A stretch of 64,000 bases of DNA, from contig CAZHCW010000004.1 in NCBI GenBank assembly GCA_964531325.1, positions 155,951 to 219,950 of the forward strand, written 5' to 3'. The notes beneath the pieces were generated by a model. That model was not told where the DNA came from, ran no database searches, and worked only from the letters and a program-made list of their open reading frames with translations. A program made the position numbers and the translations under genes. This stretch comes from UTCHB3 sp964531325. GTDB taxonomy: Bacteria > Bacteroidota > Ignavibacteria > Ignavibacteriales > Ignavibacteriaceae. Of this stretch, positions 1 to 8,229 are shown piece by piece; the stretch's first letter is position 1, and the number at the start of each line of letters is the position of its first letter.

Positions 1-58
1 GTGTTGGTTCCTGCCGAGGTGTTGATTCCTGTAGTAATAAAACTACAATAATGATTTC

Positions 59-75
59 TTAACAATTTCTTAACA
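59..75 (+). promoter_or_regulatory. Pho-box-like direct repeat upstream of the phosphate operon
   Basis: TTAACA occurs at 59-64 and again at 70-75 with a 5-base spacer, an 11-base period. The repeated unit is longer than the core (TTTCTTAACA twice). This matches the PhoP box known from Firmicutes (TTAACA-like hexamers, 11-base period) and has the spacing of proteobacterial PhoB boxes. About 10 bases downstream, TAGATTTTG (85-93) resembles the Bacteroidetes -7 box TAnnTTTG with one extra T. The first gene of the operon starts at 157. Assignment to a PhoB/PhoP-type regulator is inference from motif and location. Confidence 0.55.
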
Positions 76-156
76 TTAGAAAATTAGATTTTGGTTTTGT
101 TAGAAGTGTGGGGTAAGGCATATTTCATGGTTGTATTCTTTTTTTTTTGATGAAAT

Positions 157-1083
157 ATGAAATTCCTAAAATACTTTTTATATCTCCTTCCTTTGATAGT
201 GTTTATTACTGCAACTTCTTACCGGGAATGGGGGAAATACAGTAATGAATTGGGTTCAAAAAAGAATCCTATCAAGTTTTTTTTCACACCATCGGTTGAT
301 GCAAAACAGATAACCACGACTGCAGGCGAACTGCTCGAATTTCTTGAAAAAGAGACCGGTTATTATTTTACAACTGCCATTCCGGCTGATTATGTAACTG
401 TTGTTGAAAGTTTTGGCAGCAGCAAAGCCGACATCGCCGTAATAAATACATTCTCATATTTAATGGCAAACAAAAAGTATGGGACCCAGGCATTGTTGAG
501 GATTGTCCGTGATAATGGCGAGGCCTACTACAGGGGGCAGATAATCGTCAGGGCAGATTCGGGGATCGACACGCTCACTGACCTGATGGGTAAAAAAATT
601 GCCTATGTAGATCCCTCCTCAACTTCCGGTTATATCCTCCCTGCATCACTTCTTAAAAAAAATGGTATCGTTCCCTCTGACTCAATCTTTGCAAAAAAAC
701 ACGACATCGTTGTTTCAATGGTTTATCAAAAACAAGTGGATGCCGGTGCTACATACTATTCACCAAAGGACGATCAGGGCTTTTTGAGGGATGCTCGTGA
801 ACGGGTTGTAACACAGTATCCTGATGTATTTGAAAAAATTAAAATTATTGCACTTACCGAACCAATCCCCAACGACCCCGTGATTTTTAGAAGGGAACTC
901 CCTGAGGAGATGAAAACTAAAATTGTTGAGGCACTTTTAAAATTTGTTGCCACCCCCTCAGGTCAGGAAGCTCTCCACCGAATTTATAATGTAAAACAGC
1001 TTATACCCACTACAGATAAAGATTATGATGGACTACGAAAAATTCTTGATGATATCAATTTTAAGATTGAAGGTGCACTATGA
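157..1083 (+). CDS. phnD: PhnD-like phosphate/phosphite/phosphonate ABC transporter substrate-binding protein
   Basis: This is a periplasmic binding protein of the PhnD family (308 aa) that would deliver phosphonate, phosphite or phosphate to the PhnCE transporter encoded next. Residues 1-20 form a hydrophobic signal or anchor segment without a lipobox cysteine. The mature part carries typical PhnD signatures: FFTPSVDA near residue 46 and the substrate-loop region SGIDTLTDLMGKKIAYVDP followed by SSTSGYILP (about residues 134-162). The ATG at 157 has no strong Shine-Dalgarno, which is common in this group. The gene overlaps phnC by ATGA. No C-P lyase or phosphite dehydrogenase gene is nearby, so the ligand cannot be fixed; inorganic phosphate or phosphite is plausible given the downstream pst genes. 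Confidence 0.85.
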   Translation: MKFLKYFLYLLPLIVFITATSYREWGKYSNELGSKKNPIKFFFTPSVDAKQITTTAGELLEFLEKETGYYFTTAIPADYVTVVESFGSSKADIAVINTFSYLMANKKYGTQALLRIVRDNGEAYYRGQIIVRADSGIDTLTDLMGKKIAYVDPSSTSGYILPASLLKKNGIVPSDSIFAKKHDIVVSMVYQKQVDAGATYYSPKDDQGFLRDARERVVTQYPDVFEKIKIIALTEPIPNDPVIFRRELPEEMKTKIVEALLKFVATPSGQEALHRIYNVKQLIPTTDKDYDGLRKILDDINFKIEGAL

Positions 1084-1844
1084 CAATCTTAAAAGTAGAT
1101 AATGTACATAAAATCTATCCATCAGGAACTCATGCCTTAAAGGGTGTCAGTTTCGAAGTTAAAGACGGTGAATTCCTTGTGATAATAGGGCTCTCGGGTT
1201 CAGGGAAATCCACTCTGTTAAGATGTATTAATCGTCTTCATGAACCTACTTCGGGTGAGATCACTTTTTTGGATAAAGATATCACACATGTTAAGGGAAA
1301 AGAGCTTAGAGGACTTAAACAGCAGATAGGAATGGTCTTTCAGCAATTCAATTTGATTAAAAGAAGAAGTGTGTTAACAAATGTGATCACCGGCAGATTA
1401 GGGAAATTGGGGACATTTCAATCGATAACTGAAAATTTCACACCGGAATTGATCGAAGAAGCAATGAATGCACTCAGGATTGTTGGTATCGAGGAAAAAG
1501 CCAATATAAGAGCAGATGCATTAAGTGGTGGGCAGCAACAGCGGGTTGCAATTGCAAGAAGCCTTATGCAAAATCCAAAGTTACTGCTCGCTGATGAACC
1601 TGTTGCATCACTTGATCCCGCAACTTCAAATTCTATTATGCATTATTTTGAAAAAATAAACAAAGAACTTGGTACAACAGTCATTTGTAACCTCCATTTT
1701 TTAAGTCTTGTAAGGAAATATGCGTCCAGGGTGATTGCCCTCAAAGCCGGAGAGATTATTTATGAAGGATTACCACACGATATTGATGAGAAATGGTTTA
1801 AAACAATTTACGGTGAAGAAGCCGAAGAAGTGGAGATAAGATAA
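1080..1844 (+). CDS. phnC: PhnC-like ABC transporter ATP-binding protein
   Basis: This is the ATPase of the phosphonate/phosphite-type importer (254 aa). All nucleotide-binding motifs are intact: Walker A GLSGSGKST (about residues 38-46), Q-loop in GMVFQQFNL, ABC signature LSGGQQQR, Walker B LLLADEPVASLDP, and the switch histidine in NLHFLSL. The GRLGKLGTF stretch after the Q-loop is typical of PhnC rather than PstB. The start overlaps the phnD stop (ATGA) and its stop overlaps the phnE start (TAATG), indicating translational coupling. It is expected to form a dimer under the PhnE permease at the inner membrane. Confidence 0.9.
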   Translation: MTILKVDNVHKIYPSGTHALKGVSFEVKDGEFLVIIGLSGSGKSTLLRCINRLHEPTSGEITFLDKDITHVKGKELRGLKQQIGMVFQQFNLIKRRSVLTNVITGRLGKLGTFQSITENFTPELIEEAMNALRIVGIEEKANIRADALSGGQQQRVAIARSLMQNPKLLLADEPVASLDPATSNSIMHYFEKINKELGTTVICNLHFLSLVRKYASRVIALKAGEIIYEGLPHDIDEKWFKTIYGEEAEEVEIR

Positions 1845-2905
1845 TGCCTCATGTAAATCCACACGATGTAATGGCAAAAAGGAAAGACAAAGAGATATTC
1901 AAGAGTCGAATTAAAGCAGGTTTGCTCGATTTCTTTTTTGTGTTTTATTCCATATTGGTAGTTGACAGGGTAATTTGGAATAAATTTATTCTTCAGGTAA
2001 AAAATATTCCTTTCCATTGGCTCGAAATTGGAGTAATTGCATTAGTAAGTCTTGTTGTTGGTGTGCTTTGGAGCCTTACCGGAACATCTCTTTCCAGCAA
2101 ATTGTTTGGGATATCCAAAAAAAATAATGTTACAAAATACACTGCTGAGATATTTGGCTGGTTTCTGTTTAATATCACTTTTATTGCAGGATGGATAATA
2201 ACCAAGATATCGGTCGTGGATTTGTTTAGCGAGGAGGGGCTAAACGCCGCTCAACGAATTTTTAGTGCGCTATTTTCACCTCAGATGTCAATATTTGATG
2301 AAGCACTTTTTGCAATTATTGAAACTGTTTATATTGCCTTGATTGCAACCCTTGTTTCGATACCCATAACTCTCATCGTGAGTTTTGCTTCTGCCCGAAA
2401 CCTGATGAACGAGAATAAATTTACTCTTTTTATTTATGCTACTTTAAGATTAATTTCAAATTTTGTAAGATCGATTGAACCGCTGATTTGGGCGATAATT
2501 TTTTCGGTTTGGATTGGAATTGGACCTTACGCCGGTATGCTTGCGCTTCTTATTCACTCAATAGCATCAAATGCAAAGTTGTATTCAGAGGCTATCGAGT
2601 CGATTGAAGAGGGACCGGTTGAGGCGATTTCTGCAACAGGTGCCAACAAAATACAGATTATCTGGTATGCTGTAATTCCTCAAATAATCCTTCCATTCCT
2701 TTCATTCACAATTTACCGTTGGGATATTAATGTTAGAATGGCAACCATCATCGGATTGGTAGGCGGTGGTGGAATTGGAACAATGCTCATTCAGTATCAG
2801 GGACTTGCCCAGTGGCATGAAGTTGGTCTTATCGTAATTATGATTGCATTGGTTGTCTGGATTATGGATTATATCTCCACAAAAATAAGGCAAGCGATCT
2901 ATTGA
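1844..2905 (+). CDS. phnE: PhnE-like ABC transporter permease
   Basis: This is the membrane permease of the PhnCDE-type importer (353 aa). Several hydrophobic helices are visible (about residues 26-44, 60-80, 100-120, 160-190, 210-240, 280-300, 325-345). The EAA coupling motif that contacts the ATPase is recognisable as EAISATGANKIQIIWYAVIPQ (about residues 260-280). The N-terminal 25 residues are hydrophilic and cytosolic. PhnE proteins are often about 260 aa; this one carries an N-terminal extension with extra helices. The ATG overlaps the phnC stop. A gap of about 50 bases separates it from pstS, the only real break in the phosphate operon. Confidence 0.88.
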   Translation: MPHVNPHDVMAKRKDKEIFKSRIKAGLLDFFFVFYSILVVDRVIWNKFILQVKNIPFHWLEIGVIALVSLVVGVLWSLTGTSLSSKLFGISKKNNVTKYTAEIFGWFLFNITFIAGWIITKISVVDLFSEEGLNAAQRIFSALFSPQMSIFDEALFAIIETVYIALIATLVSIPITLIVSFASARNLMNENKFTLFIYATLRLISNFVRSIEPLIWAIIFSVWIGIGPYAGMLALLIHSIASNAKLYSEAIESIEEGPVEAISATGANKIQIIWYAVIPQIILPFLSFTIYRWDINVRMATIIGLVGGGGIGTMLIQYQGLAQWHEVGLIVIMIALVVWIMDYISTKIRQAIY

Positions 2906-2953
2906 TAGAAAGAGTAAAAATTTATTTTGGAACTCCTTTATAAGGAATCCATT

Positions 2954-3856
2954 TTGAGAACAGGAAGCAAATTGTTAAATGGATTTAGAACAGGAGCAGG
3001 CAGATTTTTGCTTGCTGCTGTTTTTTTTTCGATGCTATTAACATCCGGATGTGATAAATCCGCCTCAAAGGTAAATATTTATCTGAAGGGGAGCGACACC
3101 ATGGTGAATCTCTGCCAGAGATGGGCGGAGGCTTACATGAAAGTAAATCCCAATGTTCGGGTGGTAGTAACGGGTGGTGGCTCGGGGAACGGCATCACTG
3201 CACTTCTTAATGGCTCTGCGGATTTTGCATGCATGAGCAGGGAACTTCTTCCGGCTGAAATAAAAAGGGCTGAGAAGAGAGGTATTAAACTCACCTCTGT
3301 AAAAACTGCTTTTGATGGAATCACTATTGCTGTGAATTCATCCAATATAATTGAAGAGCTCTCGTTAACTGATCTCAAAGGACTTTTTACGGGTGGAATT
3401 AAAAATTTCAGGGATGTTGGCGGGGATGATATACCGGTTAATCTTTATGGGAGAGACAACAGCAGTGGAACATATAATATTTTTAAGGAGCAAATATTAA
3501 AGGGTGAAGATTTTGCAAGTGCCACACAGGTACTTCAGGGAACGGCAGCACTTGCCGAGGCTGTGGCTGGCGATAAAAGAGGAATTGCGTATGGGGGGAT
3601 CGGCTATTTCATCAAAAAAAGAGGTGTCAAAATAATTAAAATAAAAGGGGATGGGATGGGTACATCAAAATCTCCCGTTGAGGAAGATCATCCAAATTAT
3701 GAAGAGATAAGATCGGGTCACTATTTAATTTCGCGTCCATTGTTACTTATTTTCCGTAACCATAAGAAGAATGGCATGGAAGAGTTTATAAATTTTATTT
3801 TATCCGGTGAAGGTCAAAAGATAGTTGCCGGAATGAACTATATTCCATTACATTAA
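2954..3856 (+). CDS. pstS: Phosphate ABC transporter substrate-binding lipoprotein PstS
   Basis: This is the phosphate-binding protein of the high-affinity Pst system. The TTG at 2954 is preferred because AAGGAA lies 7-8 bases upstream; a longer in-frame TTG at 2927 lacks such a site. From 2954 the product is 300 aa with a lipoprotein signal ending in LLTSGC (lipid-attachment Cys33). The mature protein shows the PstS fold: KGSDTMVNL, TGGGSGNGI and GRDNSSGTY, which supply phosphate-contacting Ser/Thr/Arg/Asp residues in this family. The stop overlaps the pstC start (TAATG). It is shorter than E. coli PstS and resembles the Gram-positive/Bacteroidetes lipoprotein type. Confidence 0.9.
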   Translation: MRTGSKLLNGFRTGAGRFLLAAVFFSMLLTSGCDKSASKVNIYLKGSDTMVNLCQRWAEAYMKVNPNVRVVVTGGGSGNGITALLNGSADFACMSRELLPAEIKRAEKRGIKLTSVKTAFDGITIAVNSSNIIEELSLTDLKGLFTGGIKNFRDVGGDDIPVNLYGRDNSSGTYNIFKEQILKGEDFASATQVLQGTAALAEAVAGDKRGIAYGGIGYFIKKRGVKIIKIKGDGMGTSKSPVEEDHPNYEEIRSGHYLISRPLLLIFRNHKKNGMEEFINFILSGEGQKIVAGMNYIPLH

Positions 3857-4842
3857 TGAATACGGAAAACAATGAAAGAAATGGAACAAAAATTGAGATG
3901 GCTCCCGTTTCAGTTTTTGATGTGAAACCAAAGCGGAAAATTTTCCCCTTCGATTCGATATTTACCTTTGTCGTTCGAAGTTCGGGTTTGATCATTTTCC
4001 TGCTTACCGCACTCGTCTTTGTTTTCATTGCCGTTGAGAGTTTTAAGGTATTTGAGTATCTTTCACCACTTGGTCTCATTTATTCAAACAGAAACGGGGA
4101 GAATATTTTTGAATGGTATCCTACATCAAATGACCCCAGGTTTTCCCTGATTCCACTTTTATTGGGCACATTTTTAACCGCAATTCCGGCAACCATAATC
4201 TCCTCTTTTTTTGGAATCGGGATCGGGATATTCATATCTGAATTTGCTCCCCGGGGGATCAGAAACTATCTCAAACAACTCATCGATCTTTTTGCTTCAC
4301 TTCCCACCGTAGCGGTTGGTTTTATTCTTCTCACCGTTGGTGTAACATTTTTTGATTCTGTTTTTGAAGCAGGAAACCGGTTAAATGCCGTTCTTGCAGC
4401 ATTTGGTCTATCGTTGATAATAATTCCTCAAATTGCTTCACTTACTGAAGAGGCACTAAGGGGGATACCTGATGAAGTCCGGATGGCAGCCTATAGTCTG
4501 GGTGCAGGCAGATGGAGAACTGTGAAAGATGTTGTATTTCCGGCAGCCATAAGTGGAATAAGTGCGAGTGTGGTGTTGGGTTTTGGCAGAGCTGTGGGTG
4601 ATACAATGATTGTTTTGATGATTTCAGGTAATGCGGCAAATTTAACACTTAATCCTTTTTCAAGTGTAAGAACCATGACAGCCACAATTGCAGCGGAATT
4701 AGGGGAAGTATCCACACAGACTGCTCATTATCATGCTCTTTTTTTTATAGGACTTGTGCTTTTTGTTCTATCCATTCTTGTCAATTTAATTGTTAAATTT
4801 TTAGTTCAGAGAATCGGATTCAGAAATAACCGGGCAGGATGA
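3856..4842 (+). CDS. pstC: Phosphate ABC transporter permease PstC
   Basis: This is an inner-membrane permease subunit of the Pst phosphate importer (328 aa), pairing with PstA. A hydrophilic N-terminus of about 35 residues precedes the first helix (GLIIFLLTALVFVFIAV). The family motifs are present: SLPTVAVGF, and the ATPase-coupling segment EALRGIPDEVRMAAYSLGAGRWRTV split around residues 198-222, followed by GFGRAVGDTMIVLM. The ATG overlaps the pstS stop, and the 3' end overlaps pstA by four bases. The order S-C-A-B-phoU is the canonical pst order. Confidence 0.92.
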   Translation: MNTENNERNGTKIEMAPVSVFDVKPKRKIFPFDSIFTFVVRSSGLIIFLLTALVFVFIAVESFKVFEYLSPLGLIYSNRNGENIFEWYPTSNDPRFSLIPLLLGTFLTAIPATIISSFFGIGIGIFISEFAPRGIRNYLKQLIDLFASLPTVAVGFILLTVGVTFFDSVFEAGNRLNAVLAAFGLSLIIIPQIASLTEEALRGIPDEVRMAAYSLGAGRWRTVKDVVFPAAISGISASVVLGFGRAVGDTMIVLMISGNAANLTLNPFSSVRTMTATIAAELGEVSTQTAHYHALFFIGLVLFVLSILVNLIVKFLVQRIGFRNNRAG

Positions 4843-5786
4843 TGAAACGAACCAAACAGTTCGATAATTTTTTTATCGGTTTCTTTTTTCTGATTTTTCT
4901 AATTCCGGCATTAGTCTATATATTATTCTTTTTAAATATTTTCATAGAGGGGGTGCCGGTAATTTCATGGCAATATCTAACCTCGGCACCATCTTCAAAT
5001 CTCGCCGAAGGTGGAATTGGTCCTGTAATCATCGCCACTTTGGGCACAGTCTTTTTGATGTTGGTTTTTGTTGTTCCTTTTGGAGTGATGACAGCACTTT
5101 ATCTGGCAGAATATTCACTAAACAAAAAATTTGATAAGTTTTTTATATTTCTTTTGTACAACCTCTCAGGGGTTCCTTCGGTGGTATTTGGGATTTTTGG
5201 TCTCGGATTTTTCGTTCTGAATCTGGGGAGCAGCCTCGACAACTTTTTTAATACAACTCTTGTGTTTGGAAAACCATCCATGTTGTGGGCATCCGTTACA
5301 CTGGCTTTGATGTTGTTGCCGATGGTGATTATTTCATCCTACCAGGCGTTCAGGTCGGTTCCATATAATCTAAAAGAGACTGCTTACAGCCTCGGTGCAA
5401 ATAAACTGAGTGTAGTATGGAATGTTATTGTCCCACAATCCAGATCGGGAATATTCACAGGGATTATTTTGGCGGTGAGCCGAGCTATAGGTGAGACCGC
5501 TCCTCTGCTTTTTTTAGGATGTGCGTTTTTTCTACCGTCACTTCCACTATTTGATTTGTGTGTTGGGGGAATCGGTTTGCCATTAATCGATCCTACCGAG
5601 CAGTTTATGTATTTATCGTATAATATTTTTATCCTGTCAACTCAATCGACAGGTGAAGCCGCAACTCTTCCTTACCAATATGCCGGAACTATGGTACTCA
5701 TTTTTCTTACTTTGTTATGTAACAGCACTACAATTTATCTCAGGCAGCGATACCGAAATAAAGTTGAGATGAAAGGGATTCTATGA
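4839..5786 (+). CDS. pstA: Phosphate ABC transporter permease PstA
   Basis: This is the second permease of the Pst importer (315 aa). The hydrophobic helices are typical, with SGVPSVVFGIFGLGFFV (about residues 109-125) and the coupling loop YNLKETAYSLGANKLSVVWNV near residues 175-195, followed by AVSRAIGETAPLLFLG. Two adjacent in-frame ATGs exist (4839 and 4842); the first overlaps the pstC stop as ATGATGA. The 3' end overlaps pstB by ATGA. A loop of about 40 residues between the last two helices (SLPLFDLCVGGIGLPLID and onward) is somewhat longer than in E. coli PstA. Confidence 0.92.
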   Translation: MMKRTKQFDNFFIGFFFLIFLIPALVYILFFLNIFIEGVPVISWQYLTSAPSSNLAEGGIGPVIIATLGTVFLMLVFVVPFGVMTALYLAEYSLNKKFDKFFIFLLYNLSGVPSVVFGIFGLGFFVLNLGSSLDNFFNTTLVFGKPSMLWASVTLALMLLPMVIISSYQAFRSVPYNLKETAYSLGANKLSVVWNVIVPQSRSGIFTGIILAVSRAIGETAPLLFLGCAFFLPSLPLFDLCVGGIGLPLIDPTEQFMYLSYNIFILSTQSTGEAATLPYQYAGTMVLIFLTLLCNSTTIYLRQRYRNKVEMKGIL

Positions 5787-6544
5787 AAGATGTGAAGATT
5801 AGAGTTAATAATCTGAGTGTAAATTTTGGAAAAATTCAGGCACTTAAAGAACTTAATCTGGAAATTCCTGCAAAAAGGATCACCTGTTTGATCGGTCCTT
5901 CGGGATGTGGGAAAACAACTTTGTTAAAGACAATCAACAGGCTGAATGAACTTAAACCGGATTTTGGTTTTTCAGGCAAAGTAATCATAGAGGGAGTTGA
6001 TGTTTTAAATGATGATATCGATATTGTAAATCTTCGCCAAAAAGCTGCGATGGTGTTTCAAAGACCCGCACTTTTTCCAAAATCAGTTTTTGATAATGTT
6101 GCATTTCCGTTAAAGATTCTTGGTATTAAGGATAAAGAGGAAATAAACGAAAAAGTGACCACCGCATTAAAGCGTGCTTTTGTTTGGGAAGAGATTAAAG
6201 AGAGATTAAACGAATCTGCTTTAAATTTTTCCATCGGACAACAACAGAGAATTGCAATCGCCAGAGCGCTCGTTTCCCAACCTGATATTCTGATGTTGGA
6301 TGAACCAACAGGCTCGCTTGATCCCGTTTCGACAAAAAAAATTGAGGATTTAATTTTTGGGCTAAAAAGACAGATGACGATAATTGTTGTTTCACACAAT
6401 TTGCAACAAGTGGCGAGTATCAGCGATTATACGGTGTTTCTCAACAAGGGGAGTCTTGTGGAAGCAAATCAGACAGTTAAATTTTTCACAAAACCGGACA
6501 GTAAATTGAGTGAAGAATTCCTTACCGGAAGGATAAAAAATTAG
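5783..6544 (+). CDS. pstB: Phosphate ABC transporter ATP-binding protein PstB
   Basis: This is the ATPase of the Pst importer (253 aa). Walker A is GPSGCGKTT (about residues 38-46), followed by the PstB-typical TINRLNEL. Q-loop is MVFQRPALFPKSVFDNV, Walker B is ILMLDEPTGSLDP, and the switch histidine is in VVSHNLQQ. The ABC signature is unusual: FSIGQQQR instead of LSGGQQQR, so the second residue pair of the LSGGQ loop is altered while the rest is intact. The start overlaps pstA and the stop directly abuts phoU with no spacer. The protein is expected to be functional, but the variant signature could alter ATPase rate. Confidence 0.92.
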   Translation: MKDVKIRVNNLSVNFGKIQALKELNLEIPAKRITCLIGPSGCGKTTLLKTINRLNELKPDFGFSGKVIIEGVDVLNDDIDIVNLRQKAAMVFQRPALFPKSVFDNVAFPLKILGIKDKEEINEKVTTALKRAFVWEEIKERLNESALNFSIGQQQRIAIARALVSQPDILMLDEPTGSLDPVSTKKIEDLIFGLKRQMTIIVVSHNLQQVASISDYTVFLNKGSLVEANQTVKFFTKPDSKLSEEFLTGRIKN

Positions 6545-7252
6545 ATGTTTAACAGAATAGAAATTCAGATCTACAAATTAAATCGTCGGATGATTAAAAT
6601 GTGTAGTCTCGTTGATGAACAACTTGAGGCTGCACTTCAGTCGATTTATAAAGAAGATATTGATCTGGCTGAGAAAGTTATCAAACTTGATGACAAGGTT
6701 GATCGATATGATACAAAAATATCTGAAAGTTGCCAGAAAATATTTGCTCTAAATAAACCGGTTTCCTCTGATCTGAGGTTACTGATGGCAGCTCCCATAA
6801 TTAACTATAATATTGAGCGAATAGGGGATATAGCTGTAAATCTATGCGAAAATTTTCTGTTGAAGAAAAAGAAACCATCATTTTTTGAGAGAATCAAATT
6901 TGTTGATATGGCTTCCATTGTGCAGGAAATGCTCAAAAATTCAATAGATTCGTTCATCAGGATGGATGTTGGACTTGCAAAAAAAGTGATAGTTTCCGAT
7001 AAAATCCTGGATCGAATAAATGTTGAGAACCATAACTTGATAATTGATGTGATGAAAGAAAACAGTGATAACATTGAGGAAGCTGTAGCTTATCTTGTAA
7101 TGAGTCGTCAACTTGAGCGAATTGGTGATCATGCAACCAATATTGCTGAGGAGGTGTTTTTTATCTCAGAGGGCAGAACAGTAAAACATAACTATGGGAG
7201 GATATTTCCGAAAGAAAATGATATCGACTCTGCGGAAAAGATAGAAAATTAA
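6545..7252 (+). CDS. phoU: Phosphate-specific transport system accessory protein PhoU
   Basis: PhoU (235 aa) links Pst transport to the phosphate-sensing histidine kinase and dampens phosphate uptake. Two helical PhoU repeats are visible, with metal-site motifs: ELDDKVD-like KLDDKVDRYDTKI (about residues 47-59) and INYNIERIGDIAVNL (about 87-101) in the first half, and SDKILDRINVENH and SRQLERIGDHATNIAEEVFF in the second. The ATG follows the pstB stop immediately, implying coupled translation. Its stop codon overlaps by four bases the stop of the convergent TetR gene, leaving no room for a separate terminator. It closes the phosphate operon. Confidence 0.92.
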   Translation: MFNRIEIQIYKLNRRMIKMCSLVDEQLEAALQSIYKEDIDLAEKVIKLDDKVDRYDTKISESCQKIFALNKPVSSDLRLLMAAPIINYNIERIGDIAVNLCENFLLKKKKPSFFERIKFVDMASIVQEMLKNSIDSFIRMDVGLAKKVIVSDKILDRINVENHNLIIDVMKENSDNIEEAVAYLVMSRQLERIGDHATNIAEEVFFISEGRTVKHNYGRIFPKENDIDSAEKIEN

Positions 7253-7833
7253 TAACTGTTAAGACTGTTTAATAGAACCTCAAATTGACTCAACATTTTT
7301 TGAAGAAGAGACAAATCTCCCGATTTTGCCTCAGAGAGGTAAAGATCGTTCAAAAATGGGAGCATATTTGTCTGCATTACAAATAACAATGGGGCATCAT
7401 CTTTGGGCGCGTTGAGAGAATCGTTAAAATAAGCGAAAAAGACAAGTTTTATTACCTGCTCCTCACCCTTGAGAAGATAGTCCGACAAATCCCTTTCACC
7501 CTGAATTGACTGTTCATTAAGTTCCGCCATCATTATTCCATAAACAAGTTTGTATTTTGTTCTAAGATTTGCTTTTAAGTAGAAATAGTTTTTGAAGCGA
7601 TCTGAAAATTTTTTATCCTCATGATTAAAAATCTCTCTCACCTCAATTAAATAATCATTTATTTGCTTTTTAACTACCGCCAAAAATAAATCTTCCTTTG
7701 AGGGGAAATAATGATAAATGGTTGATTTTGCTATTCTCAGGTCACGGGCGATCTCTTCGAGATTTGTTTTTGCTGTACCGTGTTTAACAAATCGCCGTTC
7801 GGCAGCCTTTAAAATATCAGGGAGTCTGTTCAT
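7249..7833 (-). CDS. TetR/AcrR-family transcriptional regulator
   Basis: This is a 194-residue one-component repressor. The N-terminal helix-turn-helix is clear: ILKAAERRFVKHGTAKTNL, EEIARDLRIAKSTIYHYFPS and KEDLFLAVV cover residues 7-55 and fit the TetR_N domain. The C-terminal ligand domain (about 70-190) is helical and not assignable to a subfamily. The gene is convergent with phoU (stop codons overlap) and its target is not obvious: no efflux or fatty-acid gene lies divergently. A perfect 10-base palindrome at 8064-8073 in its upstream region is a possible operator. Ligand unknown. Confidence 0.85.
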   Translation of the reverse strand: MNRLPDILKAAERRFVKHGTAKTNLEEIARDLRIAKSTIYHYFPSKEDLFLAVVKKQINDYLIEVREIFNHEDKKFSDRFKNYFYLKANLRTKYKLVYGIMMAELNEQSIQGERDLSDYLLKGEEQVIKLVFFAYFNDSLNAPKDDAPLLFVMQTNMLPFLNDLYLSEAKSGDLSLLQKMLSQFEVLLNSLNSY

Positions 7834-8063
7834 TTAAGTTGGTTTTGTTTGATGGCAAATTAATTAAAACAAAAATAGTGAAATTTTCTGGAAAAGGGGG
7901 TTCATGAAAATAATAGGTCTAAAAGAAAAATCAGTGAAAGTAAAGCAGATTATTTTCGGCGGGGAGTATTAATAGAGTTGGAACATGTGGTTAAACCTTT
8001 ATATCTAGTTGAAAACGATTAAAAACTGCCCTTCTCAAGACAACCTATAATTCTACTTGCTGT

Positions 8064-8073
8064 TTACCGGTAA
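8064..8073. promoter_or_regulatory. Perfect 10-base palindrome, candidate operator
   Basis: TTACCGGTAA is a perfect inverted repeat lying between the TetR gene (start 7833) and the AbiEi-like gene (start 8230). TetR-family repressors and AbiEi antitoxins both bind palindromes near their own promoters, so either could use it. The distance from each start (over 150 bases) weakens the case. Confidence 0.25.
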
Positions 8074-8196
8074 GCCCGAGAAAATTTAACCCCTGCCCGT
8101 GTTATTAGGTTTACTCAGATAATCAAGTTGCTACAAAACAATACTATATTTCGGCAAATAAATTAGTTAACTGCCGTATTATAGGGGATAATTTTG

Positions 8197-8204
8197 TATA
8201 TTTG
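8197..8204 (+). promoter_or_regulatory. Bacteroidetes-type -7 box for the AbiEi-like gene
   Basis: TATATTTG matches the TAnnTTTG -7 consensus exactly and lies 26 bases before the ATG at 8230. No clear TTTG -33 element is at the expected distance. A GAGGT ribosome-binding site (8219-8223) precedes the start. Confidence 0.4.
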
Positions 8205-8229
8205 AAACGTAAATATTTGAGGTTTTAAA

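Larger units (their letters stand above)
7834..8229. other. Intergenic region between divergent tetR and abiEi-like genes
   Basis: About 396 bases without a convincing gene. It contains the divergent promoters of the TetR gene and the AbiEi-like gene, a TTACCGGTAA palindrome (8064-8073) and a TATATTTG box (8197-8204). No longer repeats, hairpin terminator or RNA gene was recognised. Confidence 0.6.

Noticed and set aside
3795..4079. Antisense reading frames over pst genes and other operons
   Set aside because: Such frames lie wholly inside strongly supported genes, have biased composition mirroring the other strand and show no family motifs; they were treated as shadows.
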